A stretch of 64,000 nt of DNA from Variovorax paradoxus (GCF_022009635.1 NZ_CP091716.1:62001-126000); one strand, 5' to 3'; numbered from the stretch's first letter, positions 18,592 to 29,091 are shown. The notes: generated by a model not told the origin, from the letters alone. Numbers and translations: made by a program.

Positions 18592-19869
18592 TCAGGCGCT
18601 CGGCACGGTGGCAGGATGGGTTCCCGCCTGCTCTGCGGTCATCTCCTTGGGCAAGAGCATGGCGACGGCGCGCCGCTTGTACAGATCGGCGCGCGAGACG
18701 GCCGCCGGGATCGTGCCTTCCGTGGCGAACTTCTTCGCGGATTCGATCAGGCGCCGGCGGCACTTGACGATTGCGGTATCCGAAGAGCCCAGGTGTTCCT
18801 TGGTCCGGTCGGCGATCGCGCCCTGGCTCTCCTGCACTACGAGATCCTGCAGCTGGGCGCTCAGGACGCCGGTGAACGAGCCGCTCTTCTGGAGGGTGCG
18901 GTCCATTAGGTAATCATTGGCGCGGTTGCCCTCGGGGATGTAGGTTCCCGAAACGAGCTTCGCGTAGTCGAGCCCGCCGCCCTTGTACTCGGCGAGTTCA
19001 TCGTTGCTCAGAGGACGTCCAGCGTGGTAGCGGATGCGGTACCACCAGCAGTTCTCATCGTCGATGGGGATGAACAGGTTGGCCCTGCAGACCAGGCCTT
19101 CGGCTGTCGGCACCAGGACGGCGGTGGGCATCAGCCACTGCGTGATGCGCCAGTAGAAGGTGTCCTCGCCTCCGTCCCGGCGCGCAGAGATGCGCATACC
19201 GTAGTCGGTGTCCTCGCAGAAAAAGCGTGGCGCCCCGTCGGCATCGCCGTACTCCTGCAGGTGGCCTACGTTGAACACGTCCTTCTCCATGGGCGCGATG
19301 GACCGGTGCAGAAAGGTAAGGTGCGCTGTGTCGATGCTGCCTTCCAGCGCCTGCTGGTAATTGCATTTCATCAGGCACTTCGAGGTGTAGAAGTTCTGTG
19401 CCGGCAGGCTCATGAATTCCATCTGCGGCAAAGGCGGGACGCACTCCTGCGGGCCCAGGTAGGCCCAGACGATGCCTCCGGCTTCGTGGACCGAGTATGC
19501 CTTGGCGCGAATGTTCGGATTGCACCGCATCGGGCTGCCGGCAGGTTCACTCGGCATGTCCAGCAGCTCGCCGGTGACGCTGAACTTCCAGCCGTGGTAC
19601 ACGCAGCGCAGCCCGCCTTCCTCGTTGCGCCCGAAGAACAGCTCGGCCAGGCGGTGCGGGCAATGCGCGTCCAGCAGGCCGACCTTCCCGCTGGAGTCCC
19701 GGAAGGCGACGAAGTTCTCGCCCATCAGCCGAACCCGCACCGGAGGGCAATCCGGCGCCGGCAGCTCCTCGCACAGAAGCGCGGGCTGCCAGAACTGCCG
19801 GAACAGGCCACCCATGGCCGTGCCGGGGCCGACGCGGGTGAGGATCTCATTGTTTGCAGAATTCAGCAT
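18592..19869 (-). CDS. Rieske oxygenase of the phthalate 4,5-dioxygenase/VanA group
   Basis: This 425-aa single-component oxygenase begins MLNSANNEILTRVGPGTAMG, a start shared with phthalate dioxygenase-type proteins. The Rieske ligands are C70, H72, C89 and H92 (CPHRLAE and CVYHGW); the iron site is D180, H183 and H188 (GSIDTAHLTFLH). Enzymes of this group work without a beta subunit and accept electrons from PDR/VanB-type reductases, matching the reductase at 15982. The substrate may be a phthalate-like or methoxylated aromatic acid; this is inference. Confidence 0.9.
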   Translation of the reverse strand: MLNSANNEILTRVGPGTAMGGLFRQFWQPALLCEELPAPDCPPVRVRLMGENFVAFRDSSGKVGLLDAHCPHRLAELFFGRNEEGGLRCVYHGWKFSVTGELLDMPSEPAGSPMRCNPNIRAKAYSVHEAGGIVWAYLGPQECVPPLPQMEFMSLPAQNFYTSKCLMKCNYQQALEGSIDTAHLTFLHRSIAPMEKDVFNVGHLQEYGDADGAPRFFCEDTDYGMRISARRDGGEDTFYWRITQWLMPTAVLVPTAEGLVCRANLFIPIDDENCWWYRIRYHAGRPLSNDELAEYKGGGLDYAKLVSGTYIPEGNRANDYLMDRTLQKSGSFTGVLSAQLQDLVVQESQGAIADRTKEHLGSSDTAIVKCRRRLIESAKKFATEGTIPAAVSRADLYKRRAVAMLLPKEMTAEQAGTHPATVPSA

Positions 19870-20013
19870 GTTTGACCTCGGACGAAAATTACTTGCGGTT
19901 CGCTATTATTCGATCGCATCCACCGGCTGTCAATGCCGCCGCCCCGTCCCCACCGCCGGTGGGGCATTCACCGGTCACACATACGGGGCTGCCGAGGCTA
20001 AGCGGCCCGAAAC

Positions 20014-21537
20014 TCAGCAATCCAGGGTGCGCAGCACGTCCGGCAGGATCCGCCGGATTTGACCGGAGATGAACGGCACCCCGAGCGGGTCGCCGAACAC
20101 TCCGGCGGTAGGCGGACCGATGGCCCTCAACGTGGGTTGCGGGTTCCCGGCCGCATCCAGCGCTTCGCAGTGGGATCCCACATGCAGGCCGATGCCGGTC
20201 GGGTCCAGCCGCAGCCAACCGTGGTCTGCGAGGGCATTCAGAAAGGGGTTGAACCGCCAGCCAGCGCCGGGGTCAAGCCCGGTGCAGTTCACCACCCAGT
20301 CGAAGTGCCTGACCGCCGGTTCCCCCGAACGCGTGTCCTTCATTTCCACCCGGATTCCGCCGTCTGGCGCAGAAGGATGGACCGCAAGCAGCGTGGCGGC
20401 CGCAAAGCGCACGCGGCCGCTGCTCTCCGCCCGCCTCACGCCGGCGTCGTTCATGGGCGGGCAGCGGAACCGGTGGGCGTCGTAGTAGACGCGCAGTCGC
20501 CGCAGGAAGCGGTTTTTCTCCTCGACAGGCAGCTGCGGCCAGATCTTGAACACGGCATCGCGCAAAGCGTCGAAGCTGTCTTGCCAAGGCAGCCCCGCTG
20601 CGCTGCAGCGGCGCATCTCGCGGCGCAGCGCCTTCGACCATGCGCGGATGCGCAGGGGCTCGTCCCGAAGGAAGGCAGGCACCGGTGGATCGAATACCAC
20701 CGGTGGCCGGTGTCCCTTGGGCGCTGCCGCACCGAGGATATGTGGGGCGTGCGGGCGCGGCCGAAGCCCCCGACGGGACACGACGAGGAGCTCGGCTCGG
20801 TGTTCGCGGCGCAGCAGCGTCGACACGATGTCCAGCGCCGTGAGGCCGCTGCCCACCACCAGCACGCGCGCATCGGCCGGGATGGCTTCGAGGCACCCCG
20901 GCTCCAGCGGGTTTGCGATGATTCCCGGATGCCCGGCGTGTTCTGGCAGGAAGGGCGGCCGCAGCGAGGGCTCCGGGTTGCCGGTGGCGAGCACCAGGAG
21001 GTCGGCCTCGAGCCGGCGGCCGCCCGACGTGACCACGCGATAGGCCCCGTCCGGGCGCGACACCGCCACGGCGAGGTCCCTCACGTGCTCCATGCTGGAG
21101 CCGGGGCGAGCGTGCGACGCCTCGCGCCGCAGCAGGTCGGTCAGGAACGCTCCGAAATCCCGCCGCCGCAGGAAGACGTGCCCGCCCCCGGAGCGGCACT
21201 TCTCGTCGGAGTGCAGGACCCCGGCTCCTTCAACCCATTCCCGCAGTTCGCCGGGCCGGTCCGGGTCGATGACATGACCTTCGAGCGGCGCGTTCAGCCG
21301 GTGGTCGGCGTCGGCTGCGGAGTACGCAAGCCCGCGCCCGAGATGCTCGCGCGGCTCGATGATGGAGATCGCCACGGGGAACGTGGCAGCACGCAGTAGT
21401 TGCAGGGCGAAACAGGCGGCGGAGAACCCGCCGCCCACGATCACGACGCGCCGGGACTGCACTGACCCTCCCCTGTCCGGGTGCGATCCTGCGGCGGCAC
21501 GGCCCGAGGCCTGCCGCTCGGCTGGGTCGTTGGACAT
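20014..21537 (-). CDS. FAD/NAD(P)-binding protein (YdhS-like)
   Basis: This 507-aa protein has an N-terminal dinucleotide fold (RRVVIVGGGFSAACFALQLL, from about residue 29) and a second one (RVLVVGSGLTALDIVSTLLR). The blocks HRLNAPLEGHVIDPDRPGEL and FDWVVNCTGLDPG match the FAD-NAD(P)-binding (pfam13454-type) family. Its role is unknown; in this cluster it might act as a flavin oxidoreductase or monooxygenase on the aromatic pathway. I start at MSNDPAERQ (ATG at 21537). It lies 144 bases upstream of the Rieske oxygenase gene, same strand. Confidence 0.8.
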   Translation of the reverse strand: MSNDPAERQASGRAAAGSHPDRGGSVQSRRVVIVGGGFSAACFALQLLRAATFPVAISIIEPREHLGRGLAYSAADADHRLNAPLEGHVIDPDRPGELREWVEGAGVLHSDEKCRSGGGHVFLRRRDFGAFLTDLLRREASHARPGSSMEHVRDLAVAVSRPDGAYRVVTSGGRRLEADLLVLATGNPEPSLRPPFLPEHAGHPGIIANPLEPGCLEAIPADARVLVVGSGLTALDIVSTLLRREHRAELLVVSRRGLRPRPHAPHILGAAAPKGHRPPVVFDPPVPAFLRDEPLRIRAWSKALRREMRRCSAAGLPWQDSFDALRDAVFKIWPQLPVEEKNRFLRRLRVYYDAHRFRCPPMNDAGVRRAESSGRVRFAAATLLAVHPSAPDGGIRVEMKDTRSGEPAVRHFDWVVNCTGLDPGAGWRFNPFLNALADHGWLRLDPTGIGLHVGSHCEALDAAGNPQPTLRAIGPPTAGVFGDPLGVPFISGQIRRILPDVLRTLDC

Positions 21538-21850
21538 GCAGGAGCTGTGTCTAGCGCTGGAGCCACGATTCGACGCGGCCCGTGAAGGTGTGGTGCATCG
21601 CGCCCGATCACCTTTGCGTACTGGCCGGCGCTGAGCGTGCGATTGCTGGCTGCCCAGATCTGCGCGACGCACGGCGTGTTCACCGGGTCCCGGGTGAAGG
21701 CGGATGCCTCTGCCATGCCTGCTGGAGACGGCGCAGCTTGTCTGCATCTGCGGTTGCCTTCTCGCGGGTCGTCACATAGACCGCGACAGTCCAGCGCGTC
21801 AGCAACTCGATCCCCTTGCTTCCCGCCATGTCGAAGACCGTGTGAGCGCG
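21538..21850 (-). pseudogene. Degenerate gene remnant beside the IS element
   Basis: Two minus-strand frames join into one plausible peptide: SKGIELLTRWTVAVYVTTRE and DKLRRLQQAW, then after a frame change EASAFTRDPVNT and ASNRTLSAGQYAKVIGRD. It is vaguely like the C-terminal end of a Bug-type receptor, but the match is weak. The gene is frameshifted and its 5' part is missing at the IS boundary (21850). I assign no function. Confidence 0.3.
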
Positions 21851-22960
21851 GCGTTGGTGCATGGATACCGCTGGGACCGGGGTTACCCCAACCCCGCAGG
21901 GGCTTAGACGGCAGCTGCTGAAGTGCGGACGGAGTTCGGGCGTCCAGCGCTCAGCATGCGGTTGAGCACCGCCACCGCAGCATTTGCCTCGGCCTGCTGG
22001 CCACGTGGATCACGGGCACGCAACTTTGGCCCGATGATGGCCTTGAAGCGACCCATCGTGGTTTCCACCAGCGCACGTTTGCCGTAGCCATAGGCCTCTT
22101 GCCACTCCAGCCGTCCCAAGCTTTGAATCATCAACAGGTGGTTGTCGCGTGTGGTCGGCGCTGCCTCGAATTGCGCGCTGGGCTGGGCGGTAACGCGCGG
22201 TGGAATAATGACGTCGATTTGCGTATCGCGTTGGGCAATCCGCTCGTAGGTTGGCTCGCCGTCATAGGCGCCGTCGGCGGTAACAGAGGCGACTTCGTGC
22301 TCGATCTGATCAAGCAGTGGACCAACCTGAGATGGGTCATCGACATCCTGGCCAGTCAAGACCGACGCCTCGATGTGCCCCGTGCTGGCGTCCACTGCCA
22401 AGTGCAGCTTTCTCCAGCTACGCCGCGACTTTTGTCCGTGCTTTTTCTGCAGCCATTCGCCTGCGCCAAACAGCTTCAGCCCGGTGCTGTCGATCAACAA
22501 ATGCAGCGGCCCGGCGGGCAGCGCGCACTGGCGTGGCAAAGCCTTGAGGGTCATGCTTCGGCGACTCAAGGTAGTGTGGTCGGGGGCCTTCAGATCAATC
22601 TCGAGAAGCTGGAAAATCGACCTCATCAAACCCTCGGTTTGTCGCAGGGCTTGGCCAAATACCAGGCGCAGCATCAGGCTGGTTTGGATGGCCTGATTCG
22701 AATAGATGGACTGCCCGCCTGGTGTGCTGCGCGCTTGGGCTGGCCAGAGTTGCATCGCCTGCGGGGTAACCCAGAACGTCAGGCTGCCACGGTTGCGAAG
22801 TCCCGATTCATATTCGGGCCAGTTACGCACGAAGTGCCGCATCTTCGGAATATGATGGCGGTGATCGGCGTTGAATTTGTTGGGCATGTGGCGGGAGGCG
22901 GTCTTTTTATCAGGGCCGCGAGCCTAACAGAACGCCTGCGCAGTATCCATGCACCAACGC
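21851..22960. mobile_element. IS5-family insertion sequence, intact
   Basis: This 1110-bp element is bounded by matching 18-base ends: GCGTTGGTGCATGGATAC at 21851-21868 and its reverse complement at 22943-22960. It holds one transposase gene. The bases just outside the two ends do not show a target duplication (left flank ...GTGTGAGCGCG, right flank CCTTGTTGAG...), so the two sides probably come from different loci joined by recombination or deletion. Confidence 0.85.
21904..22887 (-). CDS. IS5-family transposase
   Basis: This 327-aa DDE transposase has IS5/IS903-type signatures: LLIDSTGLKLFGAGEW (first Asp), SVTADGAYDGEPTYERI (second Asp) and YGKRALVETTMGRFKAIIG (Glu; the Y-2-R-3-E-6-K signature of IS4/IS5-type enzymes). 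A DUF4372/IS5 N-terminal region (SIYSNQAIQTSLMLRLVFGQ) precedes the catalytic core. It reads across almost the whole IS, and no internal stop is seen. Confidence 0.92.
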   Translation of the reverse strand: MPNKFNADHRHHIPKMRHFVRNWPEYESGLRNRGSLTFWVTPQAMQLWPAQARSTPGGQSIYSNQAIQTSLMLRLVFGQALRQTEGLMRSIFQLLEIDLKAPDHTTLSRRSMTLKALPRQCALPAGPLHLLIDSTGLKLFGAGEWLQKKHGQKSRRSWRKLHLAVDASTGHIEASVLTGQDVDDPSQVGPLLDQIEHEVASVTADGAYDGEPTYERIAQRDTQIDVIIPPRVTAQPSAQFEAAPTTRDNHLLMIQSLGRLEWQEAYGYGKRALVETTMGRFKAIIGPKLRARDPRGQQAEANAAVAVLNRMLSAGRPNSVRTSAAAV

Positions 22961-24212
<1,252 letters not shown>

Positions 24213-24303
24213 CGGTGGGTTCTCCGCGGGTGGACGAAAAGACGCATTTTGCGCCTTGAGGCGAGCGCGCGTAGAGTGCGGGCGATCTCAAACCGGAGGC
24301 CAT

Positions 24304-25083
24304 GTGAGCAAGTCAGCATCGACTCGGATCAAGGTGGGTATTGGAGGCTGGACCTACGAACCCTGGCGCGACAACTTCTACCCCAAGGGGCTCGCGCACG
24401 CGAAGGAGTTGAACTACGCGAGTCGCAAGGTCAGCGCCATCGAGATCAACGGCACCTACTACAGCACCTTCAAGCCCGAGACCTTCAGGAAGTGGCACGA
24501 CGACACGCCCGCCGACTTCATGTTCTCGCTCAAGGCCTCGCGCTTCGCGACCAACCGCAAGCTGCTGTCGGGCGCGGGCGATTCGATCAAGCGCTTCATC
24601 GACAGCGGCGTGGCCGAGCTGGGCGACAAGCTGGGCCCGATCGTCTGGCAGTTCATGCCGACCAAGCAGTTCGACGCGGAAGACTTCGAGGCCTTCCTCT
24701 CGCTGCTGCCGAAGAAGGAAGGCAGCCGCGTGCTGCGCCACGTGATGGACGTGCGGCACGAGAGCTTCATGGTGCCCGCGTACAAGGCGCTCGCGAAGAA
24801 GCACAAGGTGTCGACGGTGTTCACCGACGCCGAGAAGTTTCCGTCGTTCGAGGAGCCCGAGGGCGACTTCGCCTATGCGCGGCTCATGATGGCCGACGCC
24901 AAGCTCAAGGCCGGCTATGCGCCGAAGGCGCTGGACACCTGGGCCGAGCGCGCGCGGGGCTGGGCCGAATCGCCGAAGAAGCGCGACGTGTTCGTCTACT
25001 TCATCAATGGCGCGAAGGAAAGGGCACCGGCCGCGGCCGGTGCCCTGCTGGAGCGCCTGGGATGGGTGCCGCCGGCTGCATGA
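24304..25083 (+). CDS. DUF72 domain protein
   Basis: This 259-aa TIM-barrel-like protein is of the widespread DUF72 (YecE) family, function unknown. The family start VGIGGWTYEPWRDNFYPKGL and blocks FSLKASRFATNRK and VDVRHES-like DVRHESFM are visible. I use GTG at 24304, preceded by GGAGG; an overlapping ATG two bases earlier is followed at once by a stop. It is divergent from the truncated peptidase gene and convergent with the bactofilin gene. Confidence 0.88.
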   Translation: MSKSASTRIKVGIGGWTYEPWRDNFYPKGLAHAKELNYASRKVSAIEINGTYYSTFKPETFRKWHDDTPADFMFSLKASRFATNRKLLSGAGDSIKRFIDSGVAELGDKLGPIVWQFMPTKQFDAEDFEAFLSLLPKKEGSRVLRHVMDVRHESFMVPAYKALAKKHKVSTVFTDAEKFPSFEEPEGDFAYARLMMADAKLKAGYAPKALDTWAERARGWAESPKKRDVFVYFINGAKERAPAAAGALLERLGWVPPAA

Positions 25084-25116
25084 AGCCGGGCAGCGCAAGA
25101 TAAACCAGAGACTGCG

Positions 25117-25617
25117 TCAGCCCTTGGCGCCGAAGCTGATCTCGCCCGACAGCTGACCGCCTTCTTCGATCACGATCTTGCCGTAGCGGATCTTGCCGGT
25201 GACCTTGCCGGTCGAGTGGATGACGAGCTTCTCGCGCACGGTGAGGTTACCGTCGAACACGCCGCGGATTTCGGCGATGTCTATTTCGGCCGAGCCCTTG
25301 AACTCGCCCTGTTCGGCGATCTGCATCAGGCGCGAATCCATGGTGGCTTCCACCAGGCCTTCGACCACGAGCGTGTCGCAGTCGGTGATCTCGACGCCCT
25401 TGAGCTTGATGTTGGGGCCGACGGTGAGCTTGCTGCCGCCTTCCTTGGCTGCGGGGGCCGCCGCTGCATTGAGGCCGCCTTGCTGCGCGGTCAGCGACGA
25501 GGGATTGACGGGGGAACCGGAGAGGTTGGTGGCTGCGCCGACGAGCGGAGCGGGGCGGGAAGTCAGCGAGTCGGTGTCTCGGTCACGTTTGCCGAAGAAG
25601 GGGGACTGTGTAGCCAA
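25117..25617 (-). CDS. Bactofilin-family cytoskeletal protein
   Basis: This protein of about 166 aa has a right-handed beta-helix bactofilin (DUF583) core: VGPNIKLKGVEITDCDTLVV, DIAEIRGVFDGNLTVREKLV and GKIRYGKIVIEEGGQLSGEI. The N-terminal 65 residues are disordered and rich in A, S and P. Bactofilins polymerise without nucleotide and scaffold cell-shape or envelope enzymes. No ATG is available; TTG at 25617, preceded by GAGGAG, is the most likely start, with TTG at 25632 as an alternative. Confidence 0.85.
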   Translation of the reverse strand: MATQSPFFGKRDRDTDSLTSRPAPLVGAATNLSGSPVNPSSLTAQQGGLNAAAAPAAKEGGSKLTVGPNIKLKGVEITDCDTLVVEGLVEATMDSRLMQIAEQGEFKGSAEIDIAEIRGVFDGNLTVREKLVIHSTGKVTGKIRYGKIVIEEGGQLSGEISFGAKG

Positions 25618-25729
25618 TGGGGAGCTCCTCAAGAAAGGGGACTATCGTAAGAACGCACTCACGGCATGCGGCACTTCATTGCGCAAGAAGCGTAACTGAA
25701 TAAGTCGTCCGCGACACGACAATGCCCTC

Positions 25730-26650
25730 ATGACCCGCCCGAATCTCGAAGCCCTCTCCACGCCCGCAGCCACCGACTCCCGCTTCGACAAGCCCGCGCA
25801 CGGCTGGCGGCGCACGCTGTTCACGGTGATCTTCGAGGCCGACACGCGCGCTGGCCTGTGGTTCGACCTGGCGCTGATCGCGGTCATCGTCACCAGCGTG
25901 CTGGTGGTCATTCTGGACAGCGTGCAGTCGATCCGCGAGCACTGGCGCCCGGTGTTCAACGCGCTCGAATGGGTGTTCACGATTCTCTTCACGCTGGAGT
26001 ACATCGCGCGGCTGTGCTGCGTGAACAAGCCGCTGCGCTATGCACTGAGCTTCTACGGCGTGATCGACCTGCTGGCGCTGCTGCCCACCTTCCTGGTGGC
26101 CCTTGCGCCCGAGCTGGCCTACCTGATCGACGTGCGCATCCTGCGGCTCTTGCGCGTGTTCCGCATCTTCAAGCTGTCGCGCTATTCGGCGGAGTACCGC
26201 GCGCTGGTGATGGCGGTGGCGTCGAGCCGCCGCAAGATCACCGTGTTCGTCGGCTTCGTGATGCTGGTGGTGCTGGTGATGGGCACGCTGATGTACGTGG
26301 TCGAGGGGCCGGAGCACGGCTTCACGAGCATTCCGGTGGCGATCTACTGGGCCATCTCGACGATGGCCACGGTGGGCTTCGGCGACCTCGTGCCCAAGAC
26401 CGACCTGGGCCGCGCGATCGCCTCGGTGATGATGCTGCTGGGCTGGGGCGTGCTGGCGGTACCGACGGGCATCGTCACGGCAGAGATGGCGCGGCGCGGG
26501 CCGAACGACGAAGCAGTGCCCGTGCCCGTGGCCCCGCGCGGCGTTCTTGCAATGACAGCGCCGGCACCCGCTCCCGCCGTGCCGGCGAAGCGCATCACTC
26601 CGTCGGCCAGACGACGCGCCCTTGCGCAGCATCGCCGAGGCAGGCGATGA
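25730..26650 (+). CDS. Voltage-gated-type potassium channel
   Basis: This 306-aa six-transmembrane cation channel has S1-S4 between about residues 42 and 155. An arginine-rich S4-like segment reads RILRLLRVFRIFKLSRYS, and the pore helix carries the K+ filter TVGFGD before S6. The C-terminal 50 residues are rich in A/P and basic. Prokaryotic Kv-like channels of this kind set membrane potential or K+ flux. The 3' end overlaps the convergent yigZ-type gene by 56 bases. Confidence 0.9.
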   Translation: MTRPNLEALSTPAATDSRFDKPAHGWRRTLFTVIFEADTRAGLWFDLALIAVIVTSVLVVILDSVQSIREHWRPVFNALEWVFTILFTLEYIARLCCVNKPLRYALSFYGVIDLLALLPTFLVALAPELAYLIDVRILRLLRVFRIFKLSRYSAEYRALVMAVASSRRKITVFVGFVMLVVLVMGTLMYVVEGPEHGFTSIPVAIYWAISTMATVGFGDLVPKTDLGRAIASVMMLLGWGVLAVPTGIVTAEMARRGPNDEAVPVPVAPRGVLAMTAPAPAPAVPAKRITPSARRRALAQHRRGRR

Positions 26651-27182
26651 AGGCATCGGCGTCGGGCTCGGGGAGCGTGAAGGCGAAGTGCACGTCGCTG
26701 TCGTGCCGCACGCTCTCGATGACCGCACCGGCCGAAGCGAGTTCTCGACGCACCAGCCCTTCGAGCGCATAGGGCACGGCGCACCGCAGGCTGCGCTGGC
26801 GCAGCAGCGGCACGAGCGTGGCGCCGAGCAGGGCCTGCGCCACCGCGTCTGTGTAGGCCCGCACGAGGCCGCCGGCACCGAGCTTCACGCCGCCGAAGTA
26901 GCGCACCACGGTCGCGAGCGCGCCCTCGACCTGCTGGTGGCGCAGCACCTCCAGCATCGGCCGTCCCGCGGTGCCGCCTGGCTCGCCGTCGTCGTTCGCG
27001 GCCGACTGGCCGCCGGCCATCAGGGCCCAGCACACATGCGCTGCAGCGGGATGTTCGGCGCGCAACGACGCGACCACCGCCAGCGCGGCCGCGCGGTCGG
27101 CCACCGGCTGCACGCAACCGATGAAGCGGCTCTTCTTGATGAGCAGCTCGCTGTGAACCGGCTGCGCCAGCGTGAAGCTCAT
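26595..27182 (-). CDS. yigZ: YigZ/IMPACT-family protein
   Basis: This 195-aa protein has the IMPACT N-terminal domain: LLIKKSRFIGCVQPVADRAA, DDGEPGGTAGRPMLEVL and VVRYFGGVKLGAGGLVRAY, all diagnostic for YigZ. The C-terminal DUF1949-like ferredoxin fold follows. The role in bacteria is not settled; eukaryotic IMPACT modulates Gcn2. It lies 30 bases downstream of metW on the same strand and overlaps the 3' end of the channel gene. Confidence 0.9.
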   Translation of the reverse strand: MSFTLAQPVHSELLIKKSRFIGCVQPVADRAAALAVVASLRAEHPAAAHVCWALMAGGQSAANDDGEPGGTAGRPMLEVLRHQQVEGALATVVRYFGGVKLGAGGLVRAYTDAVAQALLGATLVPLLRQRSLRCAVPYALEGLVRRELASAGAVIESVRHDSDVHFAFTLPEPDADAFIACLGDAAQGRVVWPTE

Positions 27183-27212
27183 GCGGTGCGGTCCGGCATG
27201 TGCATCGGAGGC

Positions 27213-27803
27213 TCAGCCGCCGCCGCGCTCGAACTTGAAGACCGCGGTGCTGGCGCGCGCATTGGGCAGCCAGCGCACGTCGCGGCCGTCCTGCAGGCCG
27301 AAGGCGTCGAGCACGCGCAGGTTGTTCTTGCCGGCCAGCACCTCGAAGTCCTTGAAGGTGCCGACGCGGATGTTGGGTGTGTCGTACCACTGGTAGGGCA
27401 GGCGGCGCGTCACCGGCATGCGGCCGCGCGCCACGCTCAGCCGGTTGGGCCAGTGCGCGAAGTTGGGGAAGGCGACGATGCCGATGCGGCCCACGCGCGC
27501 GGTCTCGCGCAGCATCACCTCGGCATTGCGCAGATGCTGCAGCGTGTCGATCTGCAGCACCACGTCGAACGAGGCGTCGTCGAACATCGACAGGCCTTCG
27601 TCGAGGTTGAGCTGGATCACGTCGACACCGCGGCGCACGCACTGCAGCACGTTGCCGTCGGCGATTTCCACGCCGTAGCCGGTGCAGCCGCGCTCGCGCT
27701 GCAGCAGGTCGAGCAGGGCGCCGTCGCCGCAGCCGAGGTCGAGCACGCGCGAGCCCTGGGGCACGAGTTGCGCGATCAGCCGTTGATGTTCGAGGTCGCT
27801 CAT
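27213..27803 (-). CDS. metW: MetW, methionine biosynthesis methyltransferase-like protein
   Basis: This 196-aa class I SAM-dependent methyltransferase fold protein carries motif [16 protein letters not shown] and the MetW-specific ending [20 protein letters not shown]. MetW occurs beside metX in many proteobacteria and supports MetX activity in methionine synthesis. Its ATG overlaps the metX stop (ATGA, 27800-27803), so both are made from one transcript under the leader described at 28966-29062. Confidence 0.94.
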   Translation of the reverse strand: MSDLEHQRLIAQLVPQGSRVLDLGCGDGALLDLLQRERGCTGYGVEIADGNVLQCVRRGVDVIQLNLDEGLSMFDDASFDVVLQIDTLQHLRNAEVMLRETARVGRIGIVAFPNFAHWPNRLSVARGRMPVTRRLPYQWYDTPNIRVGTFKDFEVLAGKNNLRVLDAFGLQDGRDVRWLPNARASTAVFKFERGGG

Positions 27804-28963
27804 TGCTGGAACTCCTTGGCGACGCGCTCGAAGTACGAGCGGACCACGCCCATGTAGCGCACGTCGTCGAGCAGGAAGGCGTCGTGCCCGTGCGGCGCGT
27901 CGATCTCGGCGTAGCTCACGTTGCGGCGGTTGTCGAGCAGCGCCTTCACGAGTTCGCGGCTGCGCGCGGGCGAGAAGCGCCAGTCGGTCTTGAAGCTCAC
28001 GAGCAGGAACTTGGCCGTGGCGTTCGCGAACGCGGCGCTGAGCTTGCCGCCGTGGCTGCGCGCGGGGTCGAAGTAATCGAGCGCGCGGGTGATCAGCAGG
28101 TAGGTGTTGGCGTCGAAGTACTCGCTGAACTTGTCGCCCTGGTAGCGCAGGTAGCTTTCGATCTGGAACTCGACGTCCTGCGTGGAATAGCGGTAGTCGA
28201 GCCCCGCGGCCTCGCCTTCGACGACGCTGCGCAGGATGCGGCCGAACTTGGCGTTCATCACGTCGTCGCTGAGGTAGGTGATGTGGCCGATCATCCGCGC
28301 GATGCGCAGGCCGCGCTTGGGCACCACGCCATGCTCGTAGAAGTGGCCGCCGTGGAAGTCGGGGTCGGTGACGATGGCGCGGCGCGCGACCTCGTTGAAG
28401 GCGATGTTCTCGGCCGTGAGGTTGGGAGCGCTGGCCACCACCACGGCGTGGCGCACGCGATCGGGGTACTGCAGCGTCCATGAGAGCGCCTGCATGCCGC
28501 CGAGGCTGCCGCCCATGACGGCCGCCAGCGTGTCGATGCCGAGCGCGTCGAGCAGGGCGGCCTGGGCGTCGACCCAATCCTCGACAGTGACCACCGGGAA
28601 GTCGGCGCCGTAGACGCGGCCGGTGGTGGGGTTGACGTGCATCGGACCGGTCGAGCCGAAGCAGGAGCCGAGGTTGTTGACGCCGATCACGAAGAAGCGG
28701 TCGGTGTCGACCGGCTTGCCGGGGCCGACCATGTTGTCCCACCAGCCCTCGGAGCGGGCCTGGCCCTGGTAGACGCCCGCCACGTGGTGCGAGGCATTGA
28801 GCGCATGGCACACCAGCACCGCGTTGCTGCGCTCGGCGTTCAGGGTGCCGTAGGTTTCGTAGGCGAGCGTGTAGTCGCTGATCGATGCGCCGCTGCGCAG
28901 GGCCAGCGGGCCCGCGAACTGCATCGACTGCGAAGTGACGACCAAGGGAGGTGACGACGACAT
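27800..28963 (-). CDS. metX: MetX, homoserine O-acyltransferase
   Basis: This 387-aa alpha/beta-hydrolase enzyme acylates homoserine (acetyl or succinyl donor), the first committed step to methionine. The nucleophile elbow is [26 protein letters not shown] and [12 protein letters not shown] are MetX signatures, and the late [11 protein letters not shown] gives the catalytic His. Many proteobacterial MetX proteins use succinyl-CoA; sequence alone by eye does not decide. The ATG lies only three bases after the U-run of the leader terminator and has no clear ribosome site. Confidence 0.95.
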   Translation of the reverse strand: MSSSPPLVVTSQSMQFAGPLALRSGASISDYTLAYETYGTLNAERSNAVLVCHALNASHHVAGVYQGQARSEGWWDNMVGPGKPVDTDRFFVIGVNNLGSCFGSTGPMHVNPTTGRVYGADFPVVTVEDWVDAQAALLDALGIDTLAAVMGGSLGGMQALSWTLQYPDRVRHAVVVASAPNLTAENIAFNEVARRAIVTDPDFHGGHFYEHGVVPKRGLRIARMIGHITYLSDDVMNAKFGRILRSVVEGEAAGLDYRYSTQDVEFQIESYLRYQGDKFSEYFDANTYLLITRALDYFDPARSHGGKLSAAFANATAKFLLVSFKTDWRFSPARSRELVKALLDNRRNVSYAEIDAPHGHDAFLLDDVRYMGVVRSYFERVAKEFQQ

Positions 28964-28965
28964 GA

Positions 28966-28999
28966 ATGAAAAAACCCGGCCTCGCCAAAAACGAGCCGG
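28966..28999 (-). terminator. Intrinsic terminator in the metX leader
   Basis: On the minus strand ACCCGGCTCG, a loop of TTTTTGG and CGAGGCCGGGT (about 28972-28999) form a strong hairpin followed by TTTTTT (28966-28971). It sits between the SAM-II-like element and the metX start, so it is placed to act as the expression platform of the riboswitch. Confidence 0.85.
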
Positions 29000-29009
29000 G
29001 TCTGCCGCG

Positions 29010-29062
29010 CCTGTCTTTAGCTGAATTTATAAAGCGCCCGCAAGCTGAAGCAAATCGGCGCA
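29010..29062 (-). ncRNA. SAM-II-type riboswitch upstream of metX
   Basis: On the minus strand GCGCC (29057-29061) can pair with GGCGC (29034-29038), enclosing the loop GATTTGCTTCAGCTTGCG. The 3' side reads TTTATAAATTCAGCTAAAG. This matches the SAM-II layout as I know it: stem P1, a loop beginning GAUUU, and a 3' strand like GAUAAAU..AGCUAAA that forms the pseudoknot. It lies 47 bases before metX, a typical SAM-II target, with a terminator between. When SAM is abundant it should lower metX-metW expression. Confidence 0.75.
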
Positions 29063-29091
29063 GGGGCAGTATATCGCCCCCTCGGATGAGG

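Noticed and set aside
22779..22960. C-terminal extension of the M20 peptidase frame into the IS
   Set aside because: The continuation reads across the terminal repeat and the antisense of the transposase start; it is a chance fusion, not a real C-terminus.
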